A stretch of DNA of 5,422 nucleotides from Rhodospirillales bacterium. Lineage in GTDB: Bacteria; Pseudomonadota; Alphaproteobacteria; MPNO01; UBA2964. The DNA lies in the NCBI GenBank assembly GCA_002727395.1, contig PBWY01000060.1:1-5422 (forward strand), read 5' to 3'. How positions within the stretch are numbered: position 1 is the first letter of the stretch; every line of letters starts with the position of its first letter. The position numbers and the translations under genes are program-made. Shown one piece after another: positions 1-5,422 of this stretch. The notes under the pieces were generated by a model. The model was not told the origin of the DNA. It made no database searches and saw nothing but the letters and a program-made list of their open reading frames with translations.

Positions 1-335
1 AGGTTACCGCGCGGAAGCATGATACCTTCCCATTGACCCAATTCAATGGCTTCGTCATCTGGTCCAAAAAATTTTGCTGAGCCTTGTAAAATCATGAAAC
101 TATGATCCTCGTAGGGGTGCGCATGCAGCTCGTTTTCACCACCTGATGCATAAACTTTTAATCTTATAGTTAAATCGTCCGTTGCTGCTAAAACACTATC
201 TGTTCTTCCTTGATCAAGAAGTTGCCCTTTTAAAGAGAATACATAGGGTGTTTTTTTCTCCGATAGCGAAAATTCCTGATCTCTCATTTCTTTATTAGTC
301 ATTGCGGGAGGGGTAAATTGTGGGCTATCAAGCAT
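1..335 (-). CDS. Cupin-domain protein (partial, C-terminus outside window)
   Basis: This reading frame runs from an ATG at 335 down to the left edge with no stop (111 codons plus 2 bases), so only the N-terminal part is visible. The start is well supported: AAGGA lies 7 bases upstream of the ATG. Residues 65-85 match cupin motif 1, G-x5-HxH-x4-[E]-x6-G, with His71 and His73 as metal ligands. The position normally held by Glu is His78, giving HAHPYEDHSFMILQG. A P-R-G stretch at 108-110 looks like the start of cupin motif 2, whose ligand His would lie just past the edge. Cupins of this small type bind a metal and act as dioxygenases, isomerases or sensors; the exact activity cannot be told. It is divergent from the UbiD-family gene, so the two may share control. 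The fold call is firm, the function is not. Confidence 0.85.
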   Translation of the reverse strand, partial: MLDSPQFTPPAMTNKEMRDQEFSLSEKKTPYVFSLKGQLLDQGRTDSVLAATDDLTIRLKVYASGGENELHAHPYEDHSFMILQGSAKFFGPDDEAIELGQWEGIMLPRGN

Positions 336-417
336 CGCAGATTCCTTTTTAATTTGTAAAGAAATTAGAGTATAGAACAAATTTATGAGTATAATCGAGT
401 CCGAGGTTACAAATCGG

Positions 418-433
418 TTGACGTATACATGAA
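418..433. promoter_or_regulatory. Imperfect 16-base palindrome over the -35 region, possible operator
   Basis: The 16 bases are symmetric at 12 positions around a perfect GTATAC core (423-428), with TT and AA at the outer ends. The site overlaps the -35 box, as a repressor operator often does. GntR-family (FadR/VanR type) sites commonly have a GTATAC-like centre, so such a regulator is one possibility; no regulator gene is in the window. Confidence 0.3.
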
Positions 434-446
434 ATCTTAATTTATT
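418..446 (+). promoter_or_regulatory. Sigma70-like promoter for UbiD-family gene
   Basis: A -35 TTGACG (418-423, five of six consensus) is separated by exactly 17 bases from TTTATT (441-446, four of six). This would start transcription near 453 and leave a leader of about 35 bases before the ATG at 488. It is the best-matching promoter in this spacer, but it was judged by eye only. Confidence 0.5.
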
Positions 447-448
447 CA

Positions 449-462
449 CCCTACCCATAGGG
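449..462. promoter_or_regulatory. Inverted repeat CCCTA-N4-TAGGG at predicted transcription start
   Basis: Perfect 5-base arms flank a 4-base spacer (CCCA), straddling the predicted start point near 453. It could be an operator or a weak 5' hairpin in the leader. The arms are short, so chance is possible. Confidence 0.25.
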
Positions 463-475
463 AAATAATTTTACT

Positions 476-480
476 GGAGG
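476..480 (+). promoter_or_regulatory. Ribosome binding site for UbiD-family gene
   Basis: GGAGG lies 7 bases before the ATG at 488, close to ideal spacing. It supports the ATG at 488 over the second in-frame ATG at 500 (Met5). Confidence 0.8.
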
Positions 481-487
481 AAACAGT

Positions 488-2053
488 ATGGCAGATCGTA
501 TGGCCATTAAACTTGAAGAGAAGGGCGCTAACGGACTAACCCGTGAAGAGGCACTTACAGATTTACGTGCCACGCTCGAATGGCTTGGAGAAGATGTCCA
601 ATATATTAATAGTGAAGTAGACCCTCTTGTTGAGATGTGTACAATTACAAAGGCGTTCGACAACTCCAAAGTAATCGTCGCCAACAAAATCAAAGGTTAT
701 CCCGGAGTTCGGATGATATCTAATCTGTATTCGCGGAAGGAGCGGGTTAACAGATTTCATGGTGTCGAAGATTTTCGTGATATAAAGCATCAGCTCCTTA
801 AACAGGTGAGTAATCCAATTCCACCTCGAATCATTGATGATGCCCCGGTTCAAGAAGAGATCCTTATTCCGGGAAAAGATTTTAATCATATTCATGACAT
901 CATTCCAGTTGCCACACATACGTTCAACGACGGTGGACAAATTTTCGGTGCAGGTTCACATCTTTTTATGGGTGAACCGTGGGTTCCAGGCGGTGGAAGC
1001 CAGATATCGATGTATCGGATGTCTTTCCGTGAAGGACAAAAATATGCTTCAATTAATATGGTTCCCGGTGGTGCGGGGGATGTAATTTGTTCCCATCATC
1101 CAGGTAAAAAAGTACCTTGCACTGTGAATATTTGTCCTCCTGTAGGACCAGAGTTAGTCTCCGTTTCGACGATGAACCCGGTCATCTTTCCTGGGCAGAC
1201 TGATAAACTTGGATTTGCAGGTGCTATTCAAGGTTTTCCTGTAGACGTTGTAAAGGCAAAAACAGTTGACGCCTACACTATAGCAAATGCTGAGTGGTCG
1301 CTTGAGGGCTATGTGTTGGAAGGGGAGCGTGTCTGGGAAACTGAAGAAGCGGAACGCATGGGTAAACAAGGTGTCGCACTGTTACATCCTGAGTGGGCCC
1401 GCTCTATGGGTCATGCTTATCGCACGCCCCGTGCGTTTCAACTTACCGCTGTCACAAGGAGAAAAAAGAACCCCATTGTTTATACTCCACACTTTGGTGC
1501 CTTCTGGTATGAGGCACCCTTCATGTGTGCGAGTGTTTATGAACTATGTGAAAGGATGGCTCCTGGGTTTGTAAAAGATGTGGCTAGTTGGCTTGGACTG
1601 ACTTTATGGGGCGGCCTTGTTATTCAGGTCAACAAACGTCGAAGGTCAGATGAAGGTATGCAGCGTAACCTGTTAACCGCAATAATGGGCCTTTATCGTG
1701 GGATGCGATTAGTGGTCGTTGTAGATGAGGATATTGATCCATGGCAGCCCGAGGACGTCATGTGGGCTATACAGTCGCGTGCATCAGCGCAAAAAGATTA
1801 TATTGTTTATAACGAATATGGTCGCGGCCAGGCATTTCAGCCATCAGAATTAAAGATAGGAAATATCTCAGTTTCTGATGGTGGAATGGGTATTGATGCT
1901 ACGGCGCCACTTGGTGTTCAAGTTTATGAGCGTTCTAAGTATCCGGTTGATGAAATGGATTTTTCTAAGTGGTTTAGTGATGATGAAATTAAAGAGCTCA
2001 AAAATATGCAAGATCCCTATTTCCGGTGGTTAGGTGAAACTGGACACGGTTAA
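488..2053 (+). CDS. UbiD-family prenylated-FMN decarboxylase with atypical metal-site residues
   Basis: The 521-residue length is usual for UbiD-family (de)carboxylases, cytoplasmic enzymes that use prenylated FMN, made by UbiX (not in this window), to decarboxylate aromatic or alpha,beta-unsaturated acids. The whole fold can be followed against E. coli UbiD from memory: DLRATLEWL (25-33), EVDPLVEM (43-50), the cofactor-region MYRMSF (175-180, Arg177 matching the catalytic Arg of Fdc1), PGGAGDV (193-199), HHPGKKVP (203-210), GFAGAIQG (242-249), the glutamate-bearing AEWSLEGYVLEGE (268-280) and VVVVDEDIDPW (409-419) followed by VMWAIQSR (424-431). Two departures stand out: the classical Asn/His/Glu metal ligands appear as Gln172, Val192 and Lys240, and the usual PEGPxG loop is replaced by a longer segment (about 282-311) containing HPEWARSMG. 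It is therefore a distant subfamily; the substrate is unknown. UbiD-like phthaloyl-CoA decarboxylases act on CoA thioesters, which would fit the nearby CoA ligase, but this is inference. Confidence 0.92.
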   Translation: MADRMAIKLEEKGANGLTREEALTDLRATLEWLGEDVQYINSEVDPLVEMCTITKAFDNSKVIVANKIKGYPGVRMISNLYSRKERVNRFHGVEDFRDIKHQLLKQVSNPIPPRIIDDAPVQEEILIPGKDFNHIHDIIPVATHTFNDGGQIFGAGSHLFMGEPWVPGGGSQISMYRMSFREGQKYASINMVPGGAGDVICSHHPGKKVPCTVNICPPVGPELVSVSTMNPVIFPGQTDKLGFAGAIQGFPVDVVKAKTVDAYTIANAEWSLEGYVLEGERVWETEEAERMGKQGVALLHPEWARSMGHAYRTPRAFQLTAVTRRKKNPIVYTPHFGAFWYEAPFMCASVYELCERMAPGFVKDVASWLGLTLWGGLVIQVNKRRRSDEGMQRNLLTAIMGLYRGMRLVVVVDEDIDPWQPEDVMWAIQSRASAQKDYIVYNEYGRGQAFQPSELKIGNISVSDGGMGIDATAPLGVQVYERSKYPVDEMDFSKWFSDDEIKELKNMQDPYFRWLGETGHG

Positions 2054-2082
2054 TCATATATTTATACATGGCAGGTGTTGGC

Positions 2083-2823
2083 CTATCCACCAAAATTAGA
2101 CCCTCCATTTATGTGCATGTTTTCGCCGGTCATGAAACTAGCTTTGTCGGAAATAAGGAAAATTGCTCCTTCTGCTATTTCCTTGGGTTTAGCAAACCTT
2201 CTTAGCGGGAAACGCTCTCTCATAGCAGTCTTTTGTTCTTTTGTGTAACTAGCAATCATCGGGGTGTCAGTGATACCAGGGCTCACCGCATTTACTCTTA
2301 TTCCGTCTGGAGCGAGAGCACGTGCCATTGATCTCATTAGACCAATTACAGCCCCTTTTGAGCTTACATACGCAGGTCCACCTTGACCATTTCCTCCCGT
2401 GACGCCGAAAAGTACAGAGGCTGAAGTGGTGAGAACTATTGAGCCACTTTTATTTTTCTTCATATGGTTTGCGCATGCACGGGCAATAAGGAAAGAACCG
2501 GTAACATTTATTTCAAGAATTCTATTCATATCATTGGGGTCAAGCTCATCCCAACGCGCACCAGAATGAGCGGCGCCACAATGAATAAGTCCGTCCAAGC
2601 CCCCAAAATTTTCAACCGCAGATTTCACGGCGTTAATACAATCTAGGTCTATGGATACATCCCCGCATAGGCCGATCGCATTATCTAAGTTTCTGAAACG
2701 CTTTTCCAGTATTTTTCGCTGTACGTCGAGACCTACAACCTTTGAACCACGCTGTGATAGCAATTTAGCGCAAGCAAATCCTATACCGCTCGCCGCACCA
2801 GTAACGATCACTGTTTTATTCAA
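2083..2823 (-). CDS. Short-chain dehydrogenase/reductase (classical SDR), TTG start
   Basis: A 246-residue classical SDR, a cytoplasmic NAD(P)-dependent alcohol/ketone oxidoreductase. The cofactor motif TGAASGIG is at residues 8-15, and Asp33 at the end of the second strand favours NAD(H). Asp55 (GDV), Asn106 (INVTG), Ser134 (TTSASV), Tyr152 and Lys156 (YVSSK) give the full catalytic tetrad. SPGITDTPM (181-189) and a C-terminal INGG (238-241) are typical. The NNAG structural motif after the fourth strand is instead HCGA (81-84), and the segment between Ser134 and Tyr152 is longer than usual with a Gly-rich loop. The start is TTG at 2823: there is no ATG, an in-frame TAG lies at 2842-2844, and GAGG sits 10 bases upstream. 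It converges on the UbiD-family gene and diverges from the ligase. Its substrate, perhaps a hydroxyacyl or cyclic alcohol intermediate, cannot be read from the sequence. Confidence 0.93.
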   Translation of the reverse strand: MNKTVIVTGAASGIGFACAKLLSQRGSKVVGLDVQRKILEKRFRNLDNAIGLCGDVSIDLDCINAVKSAVENFGGLDGLIHCGAAHSGARWDELDPNDMNRILEINVTGSFLIARACANHMKKNKSGSIVLTTSASVLFGVTGGNGQGGPAYVSSKGAVIGLMRSMARALAPDGIRVNAVSPGITDTPMIASYTKEQKTAMRERFPLRRFAKPKEIAEGAIFLISDKASFMTGENMHINGGSNFGG

Positions 2824-2944
2824 TTTAATTATACCTCGAGCCTATTAATTGCATAAAGTAATATAAAATTATAACAACTTTTCTTATTCGTTAAACACAA
2901 CTCCTTACATTGCCGCTAAATCTTATCGATGTTAAACCAATCTT
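2824..2944. promoter_or_regulatory. Divergent promoter region between SDR and ligase genes
   Basis: This very AT-rich 121-base spacer must start both flanking genes. Minus strand: a perfect TATAAT (2868-2873 on the plus strand) could be the SDR -10 box, giving a leader of about 38 bases; its -35 is poor (TTTAAC at 16 bases). A second TATAAT (2828-2833) sits too close to the TTG to be the main box. Plus strand: TTGCCG (2910-2915) with TTAAAC (2932-2937) at 16-base spacing is a weak promoter candidate. No Shine-Dalgarno sequence precedes the ligase ATG. Confidence 0.5.
2868..2873 (-). promoter_or_regulatory. Consensus -10 box for SDR gene
   Basis: A perfect TATAAT on the minus strand lies 44 bases before the TTG start codon. 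The -35 region is weak, so the promoter may need an activator, or the match may be a by-product of the AT-rich spacer. Confidence 0.4.
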
Positions 2945-4513
2945 ATGAAGAATATATCTAAAGATGTTGCAATAAGTTTTCACCAGGTTTTATTAAAAAA
3001 CGCTGAGCAATGGCCGGAGCGTACCTATGTGCACTGTGTTGATCAGGGTAAATCAATCAATTATGGGGCTTTGTATAGTATTTCTAATCGGGTGGCTGGT
3101 TTTTTAAATAATCGTAAAATTAAAGCAAATGACAGGATTTTACTCCTTGCCGAGAATTCGGTTGAAAATCTCATCATTTTTACCAGTGTATTACGTTATG
3201 GAGCTACTTTAGCGACCGTTCATGTCGAAATGAACGAAGAACATCTTTCGGAAATTGTTAGAGCAGTTTCTCCAAAAATTGTTCTTTTCCAAGAAGATCT
3301 AGAGCTCCAAAAATTAAAGTATGATTTACCAGGAGAGTGGATCGCGATCGGTGATTGGCAGGAAAACATTGGTGCTGCTACAGGTTTTTTTGATATTCTC
3401 GGTTCTTTTTCAGAAACGGATAATATTAGTAGTGTAGCATCCCCTAGTGATCATGCAGTTATTTTTTATACTTCAGGGACTGTTGCTAAACCAAAAGGTG
3501 TCATCCAGACCCATGAAACAGCTTTTTATAATTATGATGCTACCGCTGATTATTTAGAATTAGAGCCTGGAGATAAAGTATTTGATTGTCGTTCTTATAG
3601 CTGGTTGTCTGCACAGCATATGAGTTTAGGAGCCCCCCTTGTCTCAGGCGCCACTGTTGTAATGGCGAAAAAGTTTTCCAAAAGCAATTATTTTAATTGG
3701 CTAAAGGATTCTGAAGCAAATGTTGCATTCGTTGTTCCAACAATCGTTAACATGCTTATTAATAAACCGGAAAAAATAAGTGGGAAGGATTTACCTAATC
3801 TACGTTTTCTTACCTCTAGCTCAGCGCCATTGCTAGAAAAACAATGGATAGCTTTTGAGAAACTTTATGGGATTAAACTTGCTCAAAGCTGCGGTTCAAG
3901 CGAAGGCGGAAATACTGCGGCCCATCGAGGTTCGGATAGAAAAATTGGATCTATTGGTCCCGCTCAAAAATATCAAGATATTAGGATTGTTGATCTAGGC
4001 GGAAAAAAGCTAGGGCGTGGGGAGGTCGGTGAAATTATAGTTGGTGGAGGAAAGCAACAGGCGTATGGTTATCTCATGCCTAGTGGGGTTATAGAGCGTC
4101 TGCCAATAGATGGATATCACTCGGGAGACCTCGGTTTTTTCGACGAAGATGATCACTTGCATATTACGGGAAGGCTCAAAGAGCTTATTATTCGCGGAGG
4201 AATGAATATATCGCCTTTGGAAATTGATGGAGTGTTAATGCACCACCCATGTATTGTTGAAGTGGGTACAATTGGGGTGCCGCACCCGATTTATGGCGAA
4301 GAGGTTGTTTCCTATATTGTGTTTGGATCAGGTGTAAAAATTTCCGAAGCGGAGATTGTTGAGTTTTGTGTGTCGAAATTACCAAAGGCAAAAATACCTA
4401 AGGCAATATATACACTTAATGAATTACCGAAAAATTCTCGTGGTAAACTTGATCGAAGTGCTTTGGCTAGTCATTACCAAATAAATTTTTCTAAAACAGC
4501 GGATTGGTTATAA
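2945..4513 (+). CDS. ANL-superfamily AMP-binding acyl-CoA ligase
   Basis: A 522-residue adenylate-forming enzyme that would convert a carboxylic acid, ATP and CoA to an acyl-CoA via an acyl-AMP. Motifs are in order: the A3 phosphate loop YTSGTVAKPKG (175-185), A5 CGSSE (316-320, in place of the usual YGxTE), A7 YHSGD (391-395, Asp395 for ribose), A8 hinge GRLKE (409-413, Arg410), and A10 PKNSRGK (495-501) with catalytic Lys501. The complete two-domain architecture and motif set indicate an active enzyme. The acid cannot be assigned; the segment CRSYSWLSAQ (215-224) lies where the acyl pocket forms. The ATG at 2945 is the only reasonable start, because an in-frame TAA lies at 2933-2935, although no Shine-Dalgarno sequence is visible. 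Divergent from the SDR and followed in the same direction by the broken oxygenase gene. It could supply a CoA thioester to the UbiD-family enzyme, which is inference from proximity. Confidence 0.93.
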   Translation: MKNISKDVAISFHQVLLKNAEQWPERTYVHCVDQGKSINYGALYSISNRVAGFLNNRKIKANDRILLLAENSVENLIIFTSVLRYGATLATVHVEMNEEHLSEIVRAVSPKIVLFQEDLELQKLKYDLPGEWIAIGDWQENIGAATGFFDILGSFSETDNISSVASPSDHAVIFYTSGTVAKPKGVIQTHETAFYNYDATADYLELEPGDKVFDCRSYSWLSAQHMSLGAPLVSGATVVMAKKFSKSNYFNWLKDSEANVAFVVPTIVNMLINKPEKISGKDLPNLRFLTSSSAPLLEKQWIAFEKLYGIKLAQSCGSSEGGNTAAHRGSDRKIGSIGPAQKYQDIRIVDLGGKKLGRGEVGEIIVGGGKQQAYGYLMPSGVIERLPIDGYHSGDLGFFDEDDHLHITGRLKELIIRGGMNISPLEIDGVLMHHPCIVEVGTIGVPHPIYGEEVVSYIVFGSGVKISEAEIVEFCVSKLPKAKIPKAIYTLNELPKNSRGKLDRSALASHYQINFSKTADWL

Positions 4514-4538
4514 CTTTCCAAACCCAGTATGTTTTGTT

Positions 4539-4560
4539 CCACTCCTAAATTTAAAAGTGG
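4539..4560 (+). terminator. Weak hairpin CCACT...AGTGG after ligase
   Basis: Perfect 5-base arms (4539-4543 and 4556-4560) enclose a 12-base AT-rich loop. Only TTT follows, so this is at best a weak intrinsic terminator or an mRNA 3'-end structure. Confidence 0.2.
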
Positions 4561-4580
4561 TTTCGCGATACCAATATATC

Positions 4581-4604
4581 AAGTGGCAATATGCACTTCT
4601 TTTA
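4581..4604 (+). terminator. Candidate weak Rho-independent terminator after ligase
   Basis: AAGTG (4581-4585) pairs with CACTT (4594-4598) around an 8-base loop and is followed by CTTTTA. The stem is short and the T run is modest, so termination would be inefficient. Confidence 0.3.
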
Positions 4605-4718
4605 CGCCGATAAAGGTGCTACCCTGATGTAATAAACTGCAAGGTGATTTTATTGGGGATGTTTTTAGGGAGCCGGTTGGCTGGATAGAACGCTAGGTAA
4701 CGTAAAGAGTGTCCGTTG

Positions 4719-5422
4719 ATGACAAATATTCCAATTATAGATTTTAAAAACTTTACAGCCAATGATGACGTAAAACGAATCCAAGTTGCTAAAGAGGTAG
4801 ACTGGGCAGCTTCAAAAGTTGGGTTTATGTATGTTAGGAATCTCGGTATTGATGCAGAAATATTAGCGTCAGCATTTGCATCGAGTAAACAATTTTTTTC
4901 CCAAAGTCAGGAAATTAAAGATCTTTCTGGATACTAACAAGAGATTAATCATGGGTATCAAGCTTCTGAGCAGCAAAGGTTAGATTCACGAATAGCCCCA
5001 GATCTTAAAGAAGCATTCACGATGCGTGATGTTCCTAAAAATTTCGACAGGCCGGAGCTTTGGCCTTCTCCGGAATTTTATGCTACAGCCAAGAGCACTT
5101 TTGAAGAATTTTTGAGGGGTGCCAATATTGTAATGGAGGCTTTTGCACTTGCTCTGGATTTACCGATCGATTTTTTTCGAAAATGTCACCAAGGGGATAA
5201 CACCGCTTTACGTTATCTTCACTACCCGGTCCATGAAAAGGAATTGGCGGAAGATCAACTTGGATGCGGAGCACATACTGATTTTGGAACCATCACACTA
5301 CTATTCCAGGATGATGTTGGAGGGCTCCAGGTAAAAGGACGTGATGGTCTTTGGCACGATGCTGTCTACATACCAGAAACAATAATAGTAAATACTGCAG
5401 ATTTAGTAGCTACTTGGACTAA
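4719..5422 (+). pseudogene. Fe(II)/2-oxoglutarate oxygenase, isopenicillin-N-synthase-like, with in-frame stop (partial)
   Basis: This frame encodes an oxygenase of the IPNS/DIOX_N type, which couples 2-oxoglutarate or substrate oxidation to hydroxylation, desaturation or ring closure. The N-terminal domain starts with IPIIDF (4-9) and includes GFMYVRNLGI (36-45) and QFFSQSQEIK (60-69). Codon 73 is TAA (4935-4937). The same frame then continues without further stops for 161 codons to the window edge with family features: NHGY (77-80), LKEAF (96-100), LRYLHYP (164-170), iron ligands His186 and Asp188 in GAHTDFGTITLL, GLQV (202-205) and DLVATWT (228-234). The second iron His and the Arg-x-Ser motif lie past the edge. 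One C-to-T change from CAA would create the stop. The ATG at 4719 is the likely start; a TTG directly before it at 4716 is also possible. It may be a recent pseudogene, a sequence error, or readthrough; a 72-residue product alone would be inactive. Confidence 0.85.

Larger units (their letters stand above)
336..487. promoter_or_regulatory. Divergent promoter region between cupin and UbiD-family genes
   Basis: This 152-base AT-rich spacer must drive both divergent genes. It holds the plus-strand promoter, two candidate palindromic sites and the decarboxylase ribosome binding site, each listed separately. On the minus strand two TATACT hexamers (plus-strand positions 369-374 and 388-393) could serve as -10 boxes for the cupin gene, but neither has a convincing -35 at the right distance. 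Confidence 0.6.
4514..4718. other. Intergenic gap with weak hairpins, no gene seen
   Basis: This gap of about 205 bases between the ligase stop and the oxygenase start holds no convincing reading frame. It has two small hairpins (4539-4560 and 4581-4598) that may end ligase transcription. No good -35/-10 pair for the oxygenase was found. An AAAGAG at 4704-4709 is a weak ribosome binding site for that gene. Confidence 0.5.

Noticed and set aside
563..1574. Open frames of 70-125 codons overlapping the decarboxylase on both strands
   Set aside because: They lie wholly inside a clearly conserved gene, have no family features, and are shadow frames.
2074..2091. GGTG...CACC inverted repeat at the decarboxylase/SDR convergent junction, a possible bidirectional terminator
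   Set aside because: The stem is only 4 bases with a 10-base loop and no T run follows on either strand.
432..2925. Shared octamer AAATCTTA in both divergent spacers (432-439 and 2918-2925), a possible common regulator site
   Set aside because: One exact 8-base match between two AT-rich spacers of this size is expected fairly often by chance, it has no symmetry, and the flanks do not match.
4613..4646. Direct repeat AAGGTG (4613-4618 and 4641-4646) in the gap before the oxygenase
   Set aside because: A six-base repeat is too short to be meaningful and shows no further units.
4671..4682. AGCC-GGTT-GGCT mini-hairpin before the oxygenase
   Set aside because: Four base pairs with a four-base loop is common by chance, and no T run or regulatory context supports it.
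4935..4937. Alternative genetic code with TAA read as glutamine
   Set aside because: The decarboxylase and the ligase both end naturally at TAA at the expected C-terminus, so TAA is a normal stop here.
5143..5334. A 63-codon plus-strand open frame and an opposing minus-strand frame near 5083-5274
   Set aside because: Both overlap the conserved oxygenase frame that carries the HxD motif, and neither resembles a protein family.
1..5422. CRISPR array, insertion sequence, tRNA or attachment site
   Set aside because: No regularly spaced repeats, transposase-like frame with terminal inverted repeats, or cloverleaf sequence was seen on either strand.

Overview
The window looks like a catabolic or accessory gene neighbourhood from a moderately AT-rich bacterium. 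Plain sigma70-like promoters, Shine-Dalgarno sites and compact spacing support a bacterial origin, probably Gram-negative. The lineage cannot be fixed from this sequence, and a proteobacterium is only a guess. No ribosomal or tRNA gene, insertion sequence, integrase or CRISPR array was seen.

Layout from left to right. (1) A cupin-fold protein on the minus strand, cut by the left edge. (2) A 152-base divergent promoter region. (3) A 521-residue UbiD-family (prenylated-FMN) decarboxylase on the plus strand. (4) A short-chain dehydrogenase/reductase on the minus strand, converging on the decarboxylase with only 29 bases between the stops. (5) A 121-base divergent region. (6) A 522-residue ANL-superfamily acyl-CoA ligase on the plus strand. 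(7) A 205-base gap with weak hairpins. (8) An isopenicillin-N-synthase-like Fe(II)/2-oxoglutarate oxygenase on the plus strand, interrupted by an in-frame TAA at codon 73 and cut by the right edge.

The gene content suggests handling of an aromatic, heteroaromatic or unsaturated carboxylic acid. The ligase could activate a carboxylate as a CoA thioester, the UbiD protein could remove or exchange CO2, and the SDR, oxygenase and cupin could perform redox or ring-modifying steps. This is inference from gene families. No substrate can be read from the sequence, and the order of steps is unknown. Each gene appears to be its own transcription unit in alternating orientation, so any co-regulation would need a shared regulator rather than one operon.

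The two points most worth attention are in the decarboxylase and the oxygenase. By eye alignment to E. coli UbiD and A. niger Fdc1, all three classical metal-ligand positions of the UbiD fold are replaced (Gln172, Val192, Lys240), and the usual PEGPxG active-site loop is replaced by a longer unrelated one. The oxygenase is intact in sequence on both sides of one stop codon, which points to a very recent nonsense mutation, a sequencing error or readthrough.
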